In this document: positions 23,393-36,100 of the stretch, piece after piece
Layout of the letters: every line of letters starts with the position of its first letter
How positions within the stretch are numbered: the first letter of the stretch is position 1
Assembly (NCBI GenBank): GCA_963931925.1
Contig: OZ007581.1
Coordinates: 17,230,450 to 17,294,449 of the forward strand
DNA: 64,000 bases
Direction: 5' to 3'
From: Onchidella celtica
Taxonomy: Eukaryota > Mollusca > Gastropoda > Systellommatophora > Onchidiidae
Notes under the pieces: generated by a model
Told to the model about the DNA's origin: nothing
What the model saw: only the letters and a program-made list of their open reading frames with translations
Databases searched by the model: none
Made by a program: the position numbers and the translations under genes

Positions 23393-24047
23393 GGGGACAA
23401 GGTGGTCTAGAGGCAAGGTGCTCGCCTCTCATGCCAAGGGTCCCGGGTTCAAAACCCGGGCAGTGCAGGCATGCTGGAAATTGGATTTTTCTCATATTTT
23501 CAAGTCCCTGATCCTATTGGGGGGTAGGATCGAGTACCTAGTCTTCTCGGATAAGGAAGAAAAAATTCAGAGGGCCCGTGTGCACGTTGCGTACGTTAAA
23601 GATACCTTGGCCCGGGCAAAATTGAAAATTGAAATTAATAGATTAAAATTTATCCATATCATCCCCCCCCCCCCCCCCCCACCAGCAACAAAAAAAATTA
23701 TGATTTATTATTAAATATATATTGTTATTAATAAATATTCAAATATTATTTGAGTTGTGTGTTGTGAACTGATGTGAGTTGTGAACTGCTGTGAGTTGTG
23801 AACTGTTGTGAGTTGTGAACTGCGCCTGACAGGCTGCGTTACAATTTGCTCTGAGATAGAGAGAGGTATAGAGAGAGTGTGAGCGAGACAGGGAGAGAGA
23901 AAGAAGCAGTGCAGTGTGTTGAGCACTTCGCCGGCGCTCCATTCTGCTCTGTGGTTGACATGTGGTTTCTGTAAAAGCGCATACAGCATTTTAAATGGAT
24001 ATGCGCTATATAAATGCTATACATTATTATTATTATTATTATTATTC
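23393..24047 (+). mobile_element. tRNA-derived SINE, full length
   Basis: The head resembles a tRNA gene with an A box (TGGTCTAGAGG) and a B box (GGGTTCAAAACCC) near 23403-23460. A core with CTAGTCTTCTCGGATAAG and GGGCCCGTGTGCACG follows, then a C-run, an AT-rich section and three copies of a TGAGTTGTGAACTG minisatellite. A region ending GCGCTATATAAATGC precedes the (ATT)n tail. The core resembles central domains shared by widespread invertebrate SINEs (possibly MetaSINE type, not verified). Insertion is in intron 1 of gene 2; gene 3 lacks it. Confidence 0.8.
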
Positions 24048-24802
24048 ACTCATTTCTGTAAGTAGAATAATGAATCTCTTTCTCTATCTATACCATGAAA
24101 CAGATCTGTATGTCTAGTTTCTGTATTGTTACTTATCTCTTTTAATTGAAACTTTGTGTACAAAATGAAGAGGAACAAAATGACAGAAAGAAATGCAATT
24201 CAAAAAGTCGTAATTTGTTTAAGTGGCCAGTTTTACTGGGAGGATTACTAAACGTGGTGATCCCATTAGCGATTCAGGGATGCGACTAGGAACATCCATG
24301 TCTGAGGGATCGGGGGGGGGGGGGGGGGGTCAGTAGTTAATGTGCAGCTCAGCAATTAACACACTAGGGCATGAAATAAATAATATCTAGAATATAACTT
24401 CTCCTTCCTTAGGATTGTTTTCTGGAGATAACCAGATTCATGTAATTCTTCTGTTTCATGTCACAACTTGCAGCATCTGGTTTCAAATTAACTACCTGCA
24501 TTCTTTTATAACACAACTTATGTAAAATTTATATAAATTATAGAGGATATCTTTAAGAAAATCATGACATAACCAAAATTTGTTTTGCTTATCTTTATCC
24601 TTTTATTTTTTGTTCCTCGTCCCTCACCCATATTATTCAGATTTTGGACATAAATGCTTTCTGTGATTTTATGAGATGCTATTAGTCACTAGTTAAGGAC
24701 CATTTTCTAGGTGATTATTTTAAGAGATATGTTTTATATCCCAACTAAGAATGATCAGAAAATTGATAACTCTATTACTTCTCTTTTCTGTCTTCCATGT
24801 AG
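24048..24802. other. End of gene 2 intron 1, no feature seen
   Basis: Sequence alignable with 41930-42667 of gene 3, including a G-run at 24312-24329. It ends in the exon 2 acceptor. I see no gene. Confidence 0.55.
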
Positions 24803-24921
24803 ACAAAAACTGTATCATGGCAGCCCAATCAAGACAACAGGAACTGCTCAAGACAAAAATTGAATGTCTGTTTACAAGGAGAGATGACCTGTATCAGCTG
24901 ATAGGTGATTATGTAGATCAG
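24803..24921 (+). CDS. Gene 2 exon 2 (start codon exon)
   Basis: The acceptor is CCATGTAG and the donor GTAAAA. Fourteen untranslated bases precede ATG at 24817. It codes 35 residues with the charged helix KTKIECLFTRRDDLYQL; gene 3 agrees in nearly every residue. Confidence 0.8.
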
Positions 24922-27900
24922 GTAAAAATCCTATTTGTTGAAGATTTTTTATTGGAAGATGGCTGCTCTAAGTATTAACGCTTCACTTTTGTTGTAGTTG
25001 TTTTTGTTCATTCCTCTTGCTTTTCATCTTGGCTTCTTCTTCTTACTGTTCTTGGGTCCAATCTTATGACATTGATTTTGTATACGATGCCAAGCCCAAG
25101 TCAGAATCCGTCCTCTTTGAGAGATCCTCGGTTACACTTTTGTTTTGTTACTGAGGTATCTGGCAACTTCCAAAGAAAATTGGGATATCTCTAATAAAAA
25201 AATCTTAGTATTGGAAAAGGAATAGTTAAATACTCAAACACTGTCAGGTTTTCAAAAAGTATTACTGGAAATGGGGAGCACGTATTTTCAAAGGGGTCAT
25301 TTATTCATATTGGCGTCCTTGTAATTTTGAAGCATCACACATTTGATGACACTTTTTCCCAGTTCAACTTGAATTCATAGTTGCTACCAATGAGTAATAC
25401 CAGAAATGTGACTTGTCTTGAATTTAGCAACCAAAGCATTGGACTGGGTGGAAGTATTTTCCTTTGAATTCATGTTGAATTGTATACACAAATAAATGAT
25501 TTTTTTTTTTAATGTCAAGATGATAGATCTGCAATGAAAGCAAAATATTCAGATTTCTGCCATTGTGAAGAATGCCTAAAGTAAGGTTCACATTTTGTCT
25601 GATACAAGTTTTAGATAAACATATATACATGTAATCAGCTTGCCATGGGAACAAAGAAAAGAAACATATCAGCACTGTCTTGAACTTCAATGAGACATAA
25701 CAAGTGGACAAGGTGTTCTAGAGGCAAGGTCATGCCTCAAAACCGAGGCAGTGCAAGCATGTTGGAAGTTTGGGATTTTTCTCATATTTTCATATCCCTG
25801 ATCCTATTGGGGGATAGAATCGAATACCTAGTCTTCTCGGATAAGGACGAAAAAATTCGGAGGGCCCGTGTGCACATTTCGCACGTGAAAGATACCTTGG
25901 CAGTTGGAAATCAAAAAGAGTAGGCTGAATAGGCCGCTGCTCGGGCAAAATAAATTAAAATTCATCCCTACCACTCCTTCCCCCTCCTCCCTCATCTCTC
26001 CCCCACCCCAAAAAAAAAAGAAAACCGCTGCGACTGGCGCTGCACTGTGGCGACGAGATGCCTGCTCCAGTTGTAATTGGGTGAAATGACACAAAGGCAA
26101 ATTTCCCAAATGGGATTAAAGTAGTATACAAATACAAATACTGTAACATAAATGTTAAGTGTACTCAAATCCAACAGTGGAGATGACAACCTCGTGGACA
26201 TTGTTATTAGGTGATTGATTTCTTTTACCTGCCAGTGGCAAGTCACTATTGTACTATAATCAGAGTATGTTGTTAGGGGTGCGTAATTAATTACAAAGCC
26301 AAATAGAGAAAATAGTGATTTGTGTTCACTGTTCAGCAGTGCCTTATAATGTAAAATACTACGTGCCCCTAACAACATCCATGATCAGATTGTTCGTTAC
26401 AGCTGACAACTCAGTGAATTTCTCAAACTTGTTGAATTTTATTGATGTATTGAAATTGTGAATTTACAGGTGACAAAAGTTGGTCAGTCTTGGATGGATG
26501 GTCAGGCAAACACAGGATTGACATTTAACAATGTCAGGGACTTTTTTGAGACATCTCTGAACTTCTTGTTTGATGTGGCAGACAAGATTTCTGGTAATAC
26601 GTCATGTTATTCATCATGATTGATGATTAGAACCAGCTAAGTCAGGTTTTCCCAATTTTTGGGGGATTTTCTTATGCTTTATTGAAAGGCCACTTACTTA
26701 TATCCCTGATTTAATGCACTGGTTATGTATGGCCAGTTGTGTACATCAGCCTATCACAGGGTATATGGGTTTGGCTACTTCTGATTATTGTATATGCATT
26801 TTTAATTTGGGTGTCATATTTATGTAGATACTCATGCAGATAAAAATAAAAAATATTGTGAAAAAAACCAATTCTTTAGAATTTTCAGATTTGGCCAGTT
26901 GTGATTCCTGACTATCAACTTTCTACTGTGTTTGTTCTGACATTTAGATCAATCGTGGTTGTAGATTTCATTATTTCCCTCTCTGTTCAGTGGCAGAAAC
27001 ATCACCATCATCTTCATCAGTGCCACAACAATCTACAGCAAGGTCAGCCTCCCCTACATTCTCAATGGATGCATCACCAAGTTCATCTATAGGTCAGTCT
27101 TGTGTTTATTACTATGAAAACATAATATTGACACTGTAGATCAAAAATCTTTCTTTGCTGCATGGAAAACACCAATCTCTCCGTCAAGAAGAAGTGTTTT
27201 GTCTACAGACCAGCAGAATAACGCAGCGTAACAACAGCTTTATTTTACACACTGTGATAATATAATGATGCACTGGAAAAACCGGCCAAACTACCAAAAT
27301 ATGAAACCAGAATAAAACATGGACAGGAAAAGTTAGGAATGTAAGGCTATAAAACATGGCATGGAAAAATGTGGGACTCAACTTTAAAAATTGTTCTTAT
27401 GAATATAATATGACTGGCTGACCTGGGCAAGATAAATCTTGCAAAATTCGTTGTACCAAGCCCAACTGTATATCGTTGGTCGGGTGTTGGAACTTGGTTA
27501 AAACTATCATCAAAGATCTGTAGTTAGGGGACTGTAGTATAATTACTAAGCCAAAAAGAGAAAATCCTGAGTTGTGTTCACTGCTCAGCTATAGTTTTTG
27601 TATGTAAACTACTACGGTCCTATAACAAAAGCTTTTGAGTTTAGTTTTAACGAGGTTCCAACAGCCAACACAAGGAATTATCTAGATGTAGGTCACATTA
27701 ATAACAGCACTTGGATTTGAGCAAAGGGTAATAGAACTTATTGTTACACCACAATTCTTTGTAGGTCACACAGATAGAATAAGGTTGTCTTTCAACCAAT
27801 CATGTGTAAAGAAAAACAAAAATTGAAATTTCCAATCACATTTTTTTATTCTGCTGGTACTTGATGAAAGTCCATTTTTCTGCTCAAAAAAAAAAAAAAA

Positions 27901-30900
27901 AAAAATCATAAATAAACAATATTAAAGACTCAGTTTTGTCCCAAATGGGTGTGTTCACTTAACTCATCTTCAAAAACTGAGGCAGGACACAGAGTTTCAG
28001 TTATTGTTGTTTGTGTAGACATGACGTTTTAGGTGCTTACATGTTAACCCGCGAGCTACATTTTCTTATGACATGCATATGACATCCATGCTCAGTAAAC
28101 ATCATACTGCCTGCAGAGGAAAAGTTCTTGTGTTAAAACAGATTAGAAAGTAGTCAGTGAGATTGGGGAAAATAGTAAATGTCCAATGTATAATTAGAAA
28201 TAAATGAATATTGCCTTATTAATAACGTGTCTGGTGAGAAACTGGTGTGTTGCTGGATGATTAGTCTGTCTGTCTGTCTGTCTCTGTTTGTTAGAGAGAT
28301 AAAATGATGATTTCAGTGCGTATTACAAATCTCAAGTCAAAAGACTGCTAGATAAGGTGGGATCAAAATATAATGTACTTTCCACTTTTGTATAAGCTTG
28401 GTGTGTTTGAATGAATTTTTTTATTTTTTTTTTGTGACAGAGGAACAGATGAAATCCCTTCGACATAGGATGGACACACTGGAGACCAGGGGTCACTCAC
28501 TCGATCATGTCATGTCAGCTACACAAGAGAAGGTGGACAAGATTGGGGAGAAAGTGGATAAAATGGACAAGACGGAGGAGAAAGTGGATAAGATGGAAGA
28601 AGAAAGAGTAAAAAGAATACAAAAATTGGAGGAGAAACTGAAGGTGATGGATGAGGAGAAAACTGCCAAAACTCAGGAAATGGAGAAACGGCTGAGCCAG
28701 TTGGAGGAAGGGAGGGTGAGGATGGAGAAACAGATAGAGAGCCATGAGAAAACTGTAAGTCAGAAATTTTTTTATTTTATTCATTTTCATGGATGAAACT
28801 TCCAGGTGTACAATTGGGCACATGTTAGCTTTCTTACTGCTGGTCTCGTGCACAAATTGGCCAACTTGGAAATTCCATCTATTTTTATTGGGGGGGTTTT
28901 TGTGTGTGGACAGAAGACAGGGCCTTATTCTACACTATGTGCACCAATTTCTTACAGCAGAACACAATACAGAAAAAGATATAGTAATGAAACTGTCTAT
29001 TTTCACTTTTACATATTTAACTTTTCCACCTCCTGTAAGTTGAGTGGTTTTTGTCCATTTACATCTCTATAAAGAGTTTTCAGTTCTGACCTATGCAGTG
29101 TTTGTGTGAAGTATTGAAAATACAAATGTACCAGTGTGATGAATACTACCATTCAACTCTTAGCACCGTGGTGCTTGCTCACAGTCTTCACAAAGCAACA
29201 CCACACCAGGATCTTTTTGGTAACAGGGACTACATTTATTATATATAAAAAAATAGAAAAGGGTTATGTAGCCCAGGCAATGGTTGGAGTGACAATTATA
29301 TAAAAGTGATGAGTCAAAATGATAACCAAAAAGTGTTAACTAAACCCCCAGTGACATAAAATACTAAAAAAATCCAGTGACATAAAGTACTAAAAAAAAC
29401 CCAGTGACATAAAGTACAAAAAAAAACCAGTGACATAAAGTACTAAAAACCCTAGTGATGCAAAATGCTAACTAAAAAAAAACCAGTGCAGCCCGCCCAT
29501 TGGCGTTCCTGGCTTACTGCCTCGTCAGCGCTGCAAAGAAGTCCAAAATGATGGACGCACATTATAATACACATGCATGCATGTAAATAATCATCAGCAC
29601 ACATAGGTCAATTGTTACATTACAGTTACCATAATTAACAGTATGCACTCAGCATACCATCCGCACACACTCACATCCACACATATTCAAGTAGGTTGCT
29701 TCCCACGTGTATATCATTTACTGGAGAGGTAAAGACGGACACAAGCCCTCCAGGCCTGAAGACCAATCACTATCCACTCAAGCATGAGGTTATCCTCTTC
29801 AGTCGATCTCATGGTTATAGCAACGATCACACCAGCCAGTGATACGTAGCTTGACCACGACACCACAACATACAATACTTGTACCCATTTGTTTTGTTAC
29901 AGCTTATATCGTTCGCGTAAGGCCATCCCATTCATACGCGTCATTCACATCCATTCAGCACGCACACAACAACGATCATTCTCGTAATACTATTTCACTA
30001 ACCATGGATGGACACGCCAACATCCAGGCGCGGTGTCTCACCGCCTGCAGCTACCCTTCCCGCTGGCACTACAGCATGACACAATGATCGTACCGGCTCT
30101 GGTCTGCAATAATTAGGACAATATACCGCATAACCCCAGTCGCCTCATGTACCACTCTACAATATGGTGCAATAATAGTGATCTAAACTGAGTTGAAAGA
30201 GGAATGGAAGCTCCAATCTGACAGTATCTTACTTCTCAGACTGATCTGTAGGTCAAATATCCAAATGTATTTGCGCGCACTAACCAGTAGGCCTACTCCT
30301 ACCCGGCGATAGGTCCAATCCAATAACTATTCTTACCATTCATTAGCTACTTTCTCTACACACATCTTATCTACGCTGCCTACTCAACGGCAGGGTGGCT
30401 AGATTCCACTTCAAATTAACCAAGAGAAGGTCTCCACAGCGTCGACCTCACTTACAATATTATAATTATATGATAATGCCACATTACTGTGATACTGCAA
30501 CTTTGAATTCCACTTCTGATTAAGTGATTGTAACAATATAGCTCTACGGATAACCATGTGCTTACGCACAGAATCTAACAACCATTAAACTTAATATAAA
30601 GCATACGACAGGAATTACCTATAGTATTCTCGGCACATAACTGGACAGTCAACTCACCAGCTGTCATCGGTCAAAACCGCCCGCATACACTTGGAACATA
30701 CGAGGCCAACTTTCTCGGGTGATGGTCGAACTTCTGGCGGGTCTGAGAGCGCCGTCTGGAAGATGACCAAGCGTCCAGACCGACCGGGTTTTATCCACCC
30801 TAAGCCCGCCAAAACTGGACAAAGCGCGATTCGACCATTGGCCAAGACAGGCACTGATACATAAGTTGCTATGTCTCGAAGATGACTAGACAAAGAATGA

Positions 30901-32691
30901 TTCGACCATTGGTCGAGATCCTGAACCCAGAATAATACACAACTTGCACCTCATTAAAGGGATAACGGAAAGCGATTTGGCCATTGGCCAATATGGGTGA
31001 CAATACACAATGCGCATTCCTCTTACATGGGCTCCCGTGCTCCGGACCCAGGTGGGCAGACAGTCCTCGGGGCGATGCCATTGTCCCGGGCCTTCCTGAT
31101 GTGCCTCAGTAACATGCCCCCAAAGAAAGGCACTTAACTATAACGGGGCGCAATTTGGCCATTGTCAACATGAGTGAAAATATTTATACAAGACGCATCT
31201 CCGGACCCAGATGGGCAGACAGTCCTTGGAGCCAAGCCATTGTCACAGGCTTCCCTGTTTTGCCTCGGTAACATCCCACAAAAGAGAGGCAATTAACTAC
31301 CCCGCCTATGCGCCGTTAGTCAGTTTATGGGACAAAGAAAACACACTCGAGATTCCTACATCCCCTGACCGTCCGGTGTTAGACAATTTGTGGGACAAAG
31401 ACAACCGAATCCAGATTCTTACTACTTCTGACCGTTCAGCATTAGCAGATTCGTGACACGGTCACACAAAGATAAGTAGTGCTGACATTCATGGGTGTCC
31501 TATGTGGTGTATGCTCAGCTGGTGCTGGCATTTGTGGTGAGTCTGACCACAGGAAGGAGCACCAATGTCTACACAACCATTCCCTGATGATAGTTGAGCT
31601 GTCAGATTTGAGTGATGATCATTGTTCTTGTAGTTGTCTACATGAGTGGTGATGACACAGTCCATGTGTATATTGTGTCTAAGATTCTAACTCACCTGTA
31701 ACTTTTATGTCACTTATCCACAGGTGTCTGTCCTTGGCATGCAGGTGGGTGGGGCGGCTGTAGGAGGAGGTGAGTGTTGATTGTTGACAGATGTCATTGT
31801 TTCATTGTTAGAGATAGAGAGAAGACATAGATATTAAGTGGGATAAAACAAGAGATACATGTATATCCAGATAATAAAAGAAAGTTAGACAGATAATACA
31901 TGAAAGGTATAGAGGGAGGAGACAATAGAGTAGGTAAAGAGAAATAACTAAGAGATGTCAGAGAGTCCAAATGATATGGAGGGTACAAGGGATAATAGAG
32001 AAATGAATAAGAGAGGCAGGATAGAGTAAGATATAGTGGAGATGTCCCTGGGAGAGAGAGAGAAAGAGAGAATCAGAAAGAGCAGTAAGCAAAAGCAAAA
32101 GGAAGGATTACTAAGACAGGGATGGAGAGAGAGAAGGAGAAAGAGAGAGAGAGAGAGAGTCAGCACTGAGGTCATCATAACCCAGACTTAGAACTGTGTA
32201 TGTGTTGTACATTTGCAGACAGACAACAGACTGAGTCCAGACAACAGATAGAATTCAAGGCTCAATTACCAGATGGACAGGAAGCCTCCATCACTTATGG
32301 CACAATTCTCAGGTGTTTGACAGAGGTGACCATGAACACTGGTCACCACTATGATGTCTCTACTGGTGTGTTCACTGCATCTGTCAGTGGCAGGTACCAG
32401 GTAACCTTGACACACAGTCAGAGGAGGAGAGGTAAGGGAGGTGGTCGCATAAATTTATGTGTGAATCATGAGAGTGGAATTGTTGGTAGAAAAGAAAAAA
32501 ATTTTGTGTGTCGGACAGAAACGTATGGCATCTGGTACGTCTCTGATGGGAGCATTCAAGTACAGGATAGCAGTGAGGGAGTTGTACAACTGGAGGTGAG
32601 AGACAGGTTGTGGGTGGAGGTGAATTATGTTGAGCTTAATGAGCAACTGGTGTTACCCACATGTTTCTCTTGTGTGATGTTGGATGATTAG
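24817..32691 (+). CDS. C1q-domain gene 2 (complete coding model)
   Basis: Six coding exons: 24817-24921, 26470-26593, 26991-27092, 28441-28754, 31724-31769 and 32219-32691. They join in phases 0,1,1,0,1 to give 387 residues. The N-terminus, MAAQSRQQELL, is polar and helical with no signal peptide or membrane segment, then GQSWMDGQANTGLTFNN and an amphipathic FFETSLNFLFDVADK stretch. A Ser/Pro-rich linker follows, then a coiled coil with EKVDKM heptads, a hinge GMQVGGAAVGG and the C1q domain (GHHYDVSTGVFTA, SGRYQVTL, RDRLWVEV, FSCVMLDD). The ATG was chosen because exon 2 begins 14 bases earlier and the presumed first exon has an in-frame stop. Introns hold a foldback element, two SINEs, two MITEs and a solo LTR. 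By family knowledge C1q proteins act in ligand recognition; an intracellular location is my inference. An upstream coding exon cannot be ruled out. Confidence 0.85.
25705..26145 (+). mobile_element. SINE with a different 3' tail
   Basis: The head and core match 23393-24047 (GGACAAGGTGTTCTAGAGG, CTTCTCGGATAAGGACG), with a degraded B box. The 3' end instead reads GGCAAATTTCCCAAATGGG and ends in an ACAAAT repeat. ACATAA lies on both sides (25695-25700 and 26146-26151). The gene 3 intron 2 lacks the insertion. Confidence 0.75.
26272..26373. mobile_element. Short MITE, copy 1
   Basis: 102 bases with ends GTTAGGGG and CCCCTAAC. Pairing continues inward imperfectly (ACGTAGTA type) and outward (ATGTT/AACAT). 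The gene 3 intron 2 lacks it. Confidence 0.6.
26470..26593 (+). CDS. Gene 2 exon 3
   Basis: 124 bases between TTTACAG and GTAATA, coding VTKVGQSWMDGQ through DVADKIS. Length and borders equal exon 3 of gene 3. Confidence 0.8.
26991..27092 (+). CDS. Gene 2 exon 4, Ser-rich linker
   Basis: 102 bases between TGTTCAG and GTCAGT encode a linker rich in Ser, Pro and Ala (TSPSSSSVPQQS, MDASPSSSI). It is likely disordered. Same length as in gene 3. Confidence 0.8.
   Translation, partial: WQKHHHHLHQCHNNLQQGQPPLHSQWMHHQVHL
27523..27626. mobile_element. Short MITE, copy 2
   Basis: 104 bases resembling 26272-26373 throughout, including the middle GAGTTGTGTTCACTGCTCAG and inverted ends GTTAGGGG and a degraded CCTATAAC. 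It lies in intron 4 of gene 2. Confidence 0.6.
28441..28754 (+). CDS. Gene 2 exon 5, coiled coil
   Basis: 314 bases after TGTGACAG, ending before GTAAGT. Starts EEQMKSLRHRMDTLE, then EKVDK heptads with a register break (EKVDKMDKTEEKVDKM), then KRIQKLEEKLKVMDEE and SQLEEGRVRMEK. It is 25 residues shorter than exon 5 of gene 3. Confidence 0.85.
29127..31466 (-). repeat. Solo LTR, about 2.3 kb, in gene 2 intron 5
   Basis: Ends are TGTACC and GTCACA, flanked by the 4-bp duplication CAAA (29123-29126, 31467-31470). The paralogous introns of genes 1 and 3 run uninterrupted here. On the minus strand an AATAAA lies about 110 bases before the end, suggesting this orientation. No coding part is recognisable. 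Confidence 0.75.
29347..29482 (+). repeat. Minisatellite within the solo LTR
   Basis: Five to six units of about 26 bases, consensus CCAGTGACATAAAGTACTAA plus an A-run, decaying toward the right end. Confidence 0.75.
31724..31769 (+). CDS. Gene 2 exon 6, Gly-rich hinge
   Basis: 46 bases between TCCACAG and GTGAGT code VSVLGMQVGGAAVGG, a small flexible link between coiled coil and C1q head. Confidence 0.8.
31800..32162 (+). repeat. Purine-rich (GA) tract, last intron of gene 2
   Basis: GAGA- and AGAAAG-rich sequence ends about 55 bases before the C1q exon, as in gene 1 and gene 3. Confidence 0.7.
32219..32691 (+). CDS. Gene 2 exon 7, C1q domain
   Basis: Starts after TTTGCAG and ends in TAG. 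It contains CLTEVTMNTGHHYDVSTG, SGRYQVTL, VQLEVRDRLWVEV and the closing FSCVMLDD. The distribution of strands and the short terminal strand are those of C1q domains. Confidence 0.9.
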
Positions 32692-32813
32692 TCTGTCTGT
32701 CTGTCTGTGTTTGTATGTCTAGCCATGTGCTTGTAGGTGTGATTGTCAATGAACATATACACCAACATAATTATGTACTTACACAACTCAAGATTTCATG
32801 TCTCTTATATAAT

Positions 32814-33150
32814 TTCTCTCATCTTCCCTTCCTCCACATGATCAATCTTTTTTGTTTTCTTGTCATCCTTTCTGTCTAGCACTTTCTCTGTCTCCTTGTC
32901 TCTCCCTCACTCTATGTCAGTCTCTGTCTTTCTCTCTTGAGCCTCTTTTTCTCTCTCTCTCTCTCTCTTTCGATTTCCCTCTTGCCCTCAATCTTTCCCC
33001 CTCTATACCTCTCTCTCTGTTTCTCCCTATCTCTTTCTTTCTCTTCCTCTGTCTCTCAGTCTCTTTTATTCTCTCTCTCTCTCTCTCTGTTTTACTCTCC
33101 TTTTTCTTTCTTTCTTTGACTCTTTTTCTCTCCTTGTCTCTCAGTGCTTT
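32814..33150 (+). repeat. Pyrimidine-rich (CT) tract downstream of gene 2
   Basis: CTCT and TTTCTC repeats begin about 120 bases after the stop codon. Open frames here are low-complexity artefacts. Confidence 0.75.
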
Positions 33151-33159
33151 GATCCACAC

Positions 33160-36100
33160 ATCTCCATCATTAAAAAAAAAAAGTCCCTCACAGTCTCAGT
33201 CCAATCTTGCCCTCACCAACACTCCAATAAGACTAAGAGATGCCAAAGTCAACTGCAGTTGTTAAGCCAAACAAATCTGGCAAGTCACACTACTGAATTT
33301 CAATGGTTTTAAAATTTGTTTTTACTTTTTGATTCTTTATTAAGTCTTCGACTTTCTCTCTTTCCCAAATATTTTTAATTTTACCTTGTGAATTCCAAAT
33401 TCCGTTTGCATTCATTCCTTTTTATTTTAGGTTTTTCTTAGTCTTTCAATTTCCTGGTCTTCCAAACCAATTGTTTATTTGTACATCTTTCATTATCACA
33501 CATCCATATTTGTGTTTGTAGTTTCTCTCATCATTTTATGATTTCTTTCTCTCTACCTTTTTTTTTTTTGTTCTTTCCCCTTCTCTTTGCTTTTGAATCT
33601 TTTATTCCATTCTGCTAGTCATTTTCTCTGCCTTTCATCTTTTTTTCTTTTTTTTGTATCAAATATTAGATGAGGAAGGGCATTTGTTATGCAGTTCATG
33701 TGTACCTGCAACTGATACCTTCTTCAGGAGATGACTCAGAGTACTTTTCTTTGTATCAAATGTTAAATGGCAAACGCCTGAGGGGAATGGGAGAAAAGGG
33801 AATCTGATTGAATGTGTCAGTTTGTGTATTTGTCTCTTTGGGTATGTTGTTCTGTATGTGTTTTGGGATAGTATAGCTTGGGTTTTGGAGGGGGCGGGGG
33901 GTGTCATGCAGTTTGGATAAATGCACATACTGTATGTATGTGACAGGTGAGTGTGTAGTGGGGATGTTTGTGCACAAGATCATGTGTGTCTGTGTGGGAG
34001 GATCAGTGAATGAGTGTGTGTGTAACATGAGTGTGTTAGGACCAGCACTTTGTCCTCTCATGTGTCCCTCAACTGTATGTGACACCATGTGATCAACATG
34101 GTCACCTCAAGTCATACACCTGATGGACAGTGGTCATTCAGCCATGGCTATTTCTCTCCTATCTGTATGGCTGTAATATAATTATTTTTAGTTTTATCTG
34201 AAGTGGGATTAAGCAACAGTAAATTTTGTTATCACGAGTGTGAATACAGACTGAAACTGAAATTAAGAAGTGGAATAAAGGGGTGACATTTTTTATGTTG
34301 GAAAGTGGGGATATTCAACCTTTCTGAAAAGTAGGGAAAATGTAGATTGTAAATCTCAATTAGAAATACAAAGCCCAACCAGCCAGACTGTCCACACCTA
34401 CAACTCCCCCCACCTCACAGGAACCAGCCTCCACCTTTGTCATCTAATATGTCCAAGGAACACATGCAGTGTGTTAGACCATGTGACCAGGTCATCACTG
34501 AGCAGTGATATCCTGGTTGGTATATAGGGTCATATCAGTGATACTGAAGCCTGACTGAAGTCTCTTCAGCATAAACAGAGATTCTCCAAGGAAATTTCGT
34601 CCATCTGTTTTCGGTATCCCTTCTCCCATCATCCAAACACCAGCAGCTTCTGTGGCCCTCGTCTATTCAACCATGTCAGTGAGACTACAACTTGAGATCT
34701 GGGGCACATGATCCAGCTGTCACCCATTCAAACTGCTCTCCACCCTGGCTGAACACTATGACTATGACAGTCTACTGTCCCACTTCCACCTTCTGCAGCT
34801 ATGATGGGTCTGTAGAAAATTGCTGTTGTCGTACCAAGATCCAGTTATTGTTATCAACAATCCCAGAGACTATACTGTATGTGCAATGGTTCTGTAGACA
34901 TTAGGGAACAAGGCTGTGTTAAAACTGCCTTCAAAGACTTATAAACTTGTATAGAGCTAAGATGCATCTCACCCAAGTTGTCTAGCAGGCCCATGGACAG
35001 ACCAGACATGAGCATTGAACACCTGACACAGTGTTGCATAGCCTTATTGTGTTTAATAGTATCTGAGACCCATTGGCCATTAGCTCTTCACATATCTAAT
35101 TTCTCTATGATTTACACATTACCTATAGTTCACAATCCTGTGTTAACTCCAGTAGAGTAACAGTTATTTTTGCTGCAGGCTGGAAGCATGTTGTCACTTG
35201 ATATAGTCTACAACAGACATAGTGGAGTCTTTCCTGTTCACCTTTAATACTTATTTCACTCTGCCTGTTAGTGATCATTGAGGGGATGGGTATTTGTTAT
35301 GCAATTCATGCCTACTTGCAGCTGATGTCTTCTTTACGTGATGACATCAGGATACCCTAAGATCTGAATGTACCCATCTTGGTCTGTTGTAAATTTGAAC
35401 CCATGTCTCTGTTTGACTGAGTAAGCAGGGAGAATATGAGAAGATTTATTATACTTTTGCATGCGATTGGTAGTGCTAAATCTGGTTAAATTTAAAGAGG
35501 CAACACTGTACAAATTTGTGTTACCTCTACCATTCAGGGCGAGCAAGTGTCTTTCCCTTGTTTAATGTCCTTTATGCAGTTGTGAGATTATGAACTGAAG
35601 TTCTTTTTATATGTATAGCAGGAACCTAACATTTTTCTGCTGATGATATTTCTTTGTGATATTGTACATTTGTTGGCTATTAGTTTCTGTGATCATAAAA
35701 TAATATTATGGCCCAGTAACTTTTGGTTCACCCTGTATATGTATCCACTTTCAAGTAAGGCAAGTAATTACAGTGTTAACACTGAATTTGTAAGGTCCAT
35801 CTCTGCATTTTGATATACATTTATTATGTCTCTGTGTCTGTATGGATTAAAGAGTGGTAAAAATATGGAAAATTCAGGGCTTGAATTTAACATCCCCAAC
35901 GTTCTCATTATTTCAGGGGCAAGTTTAAATGTTATAGAATGTCAGAGAATACTGTGTAATTGTAGATTTGGAGGACAGCAGCTCTCGCCATATACACTCT
36001 GTATATGTAAGATAATTATGGTGATGAGGAAGGTCTGGGTACTTAATTTGTACTTGTTTATCTAACATTGAATAATATAGTTCTTTCTTCTTTCGTGTTT

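Noticed and set aside
23393-23470. A stand-alone tRNA gene
   Set aside because: A and B boxes are present, but the sequence continues into a SINE core and tail shared with other copies, and no good cloverleaf was evident.
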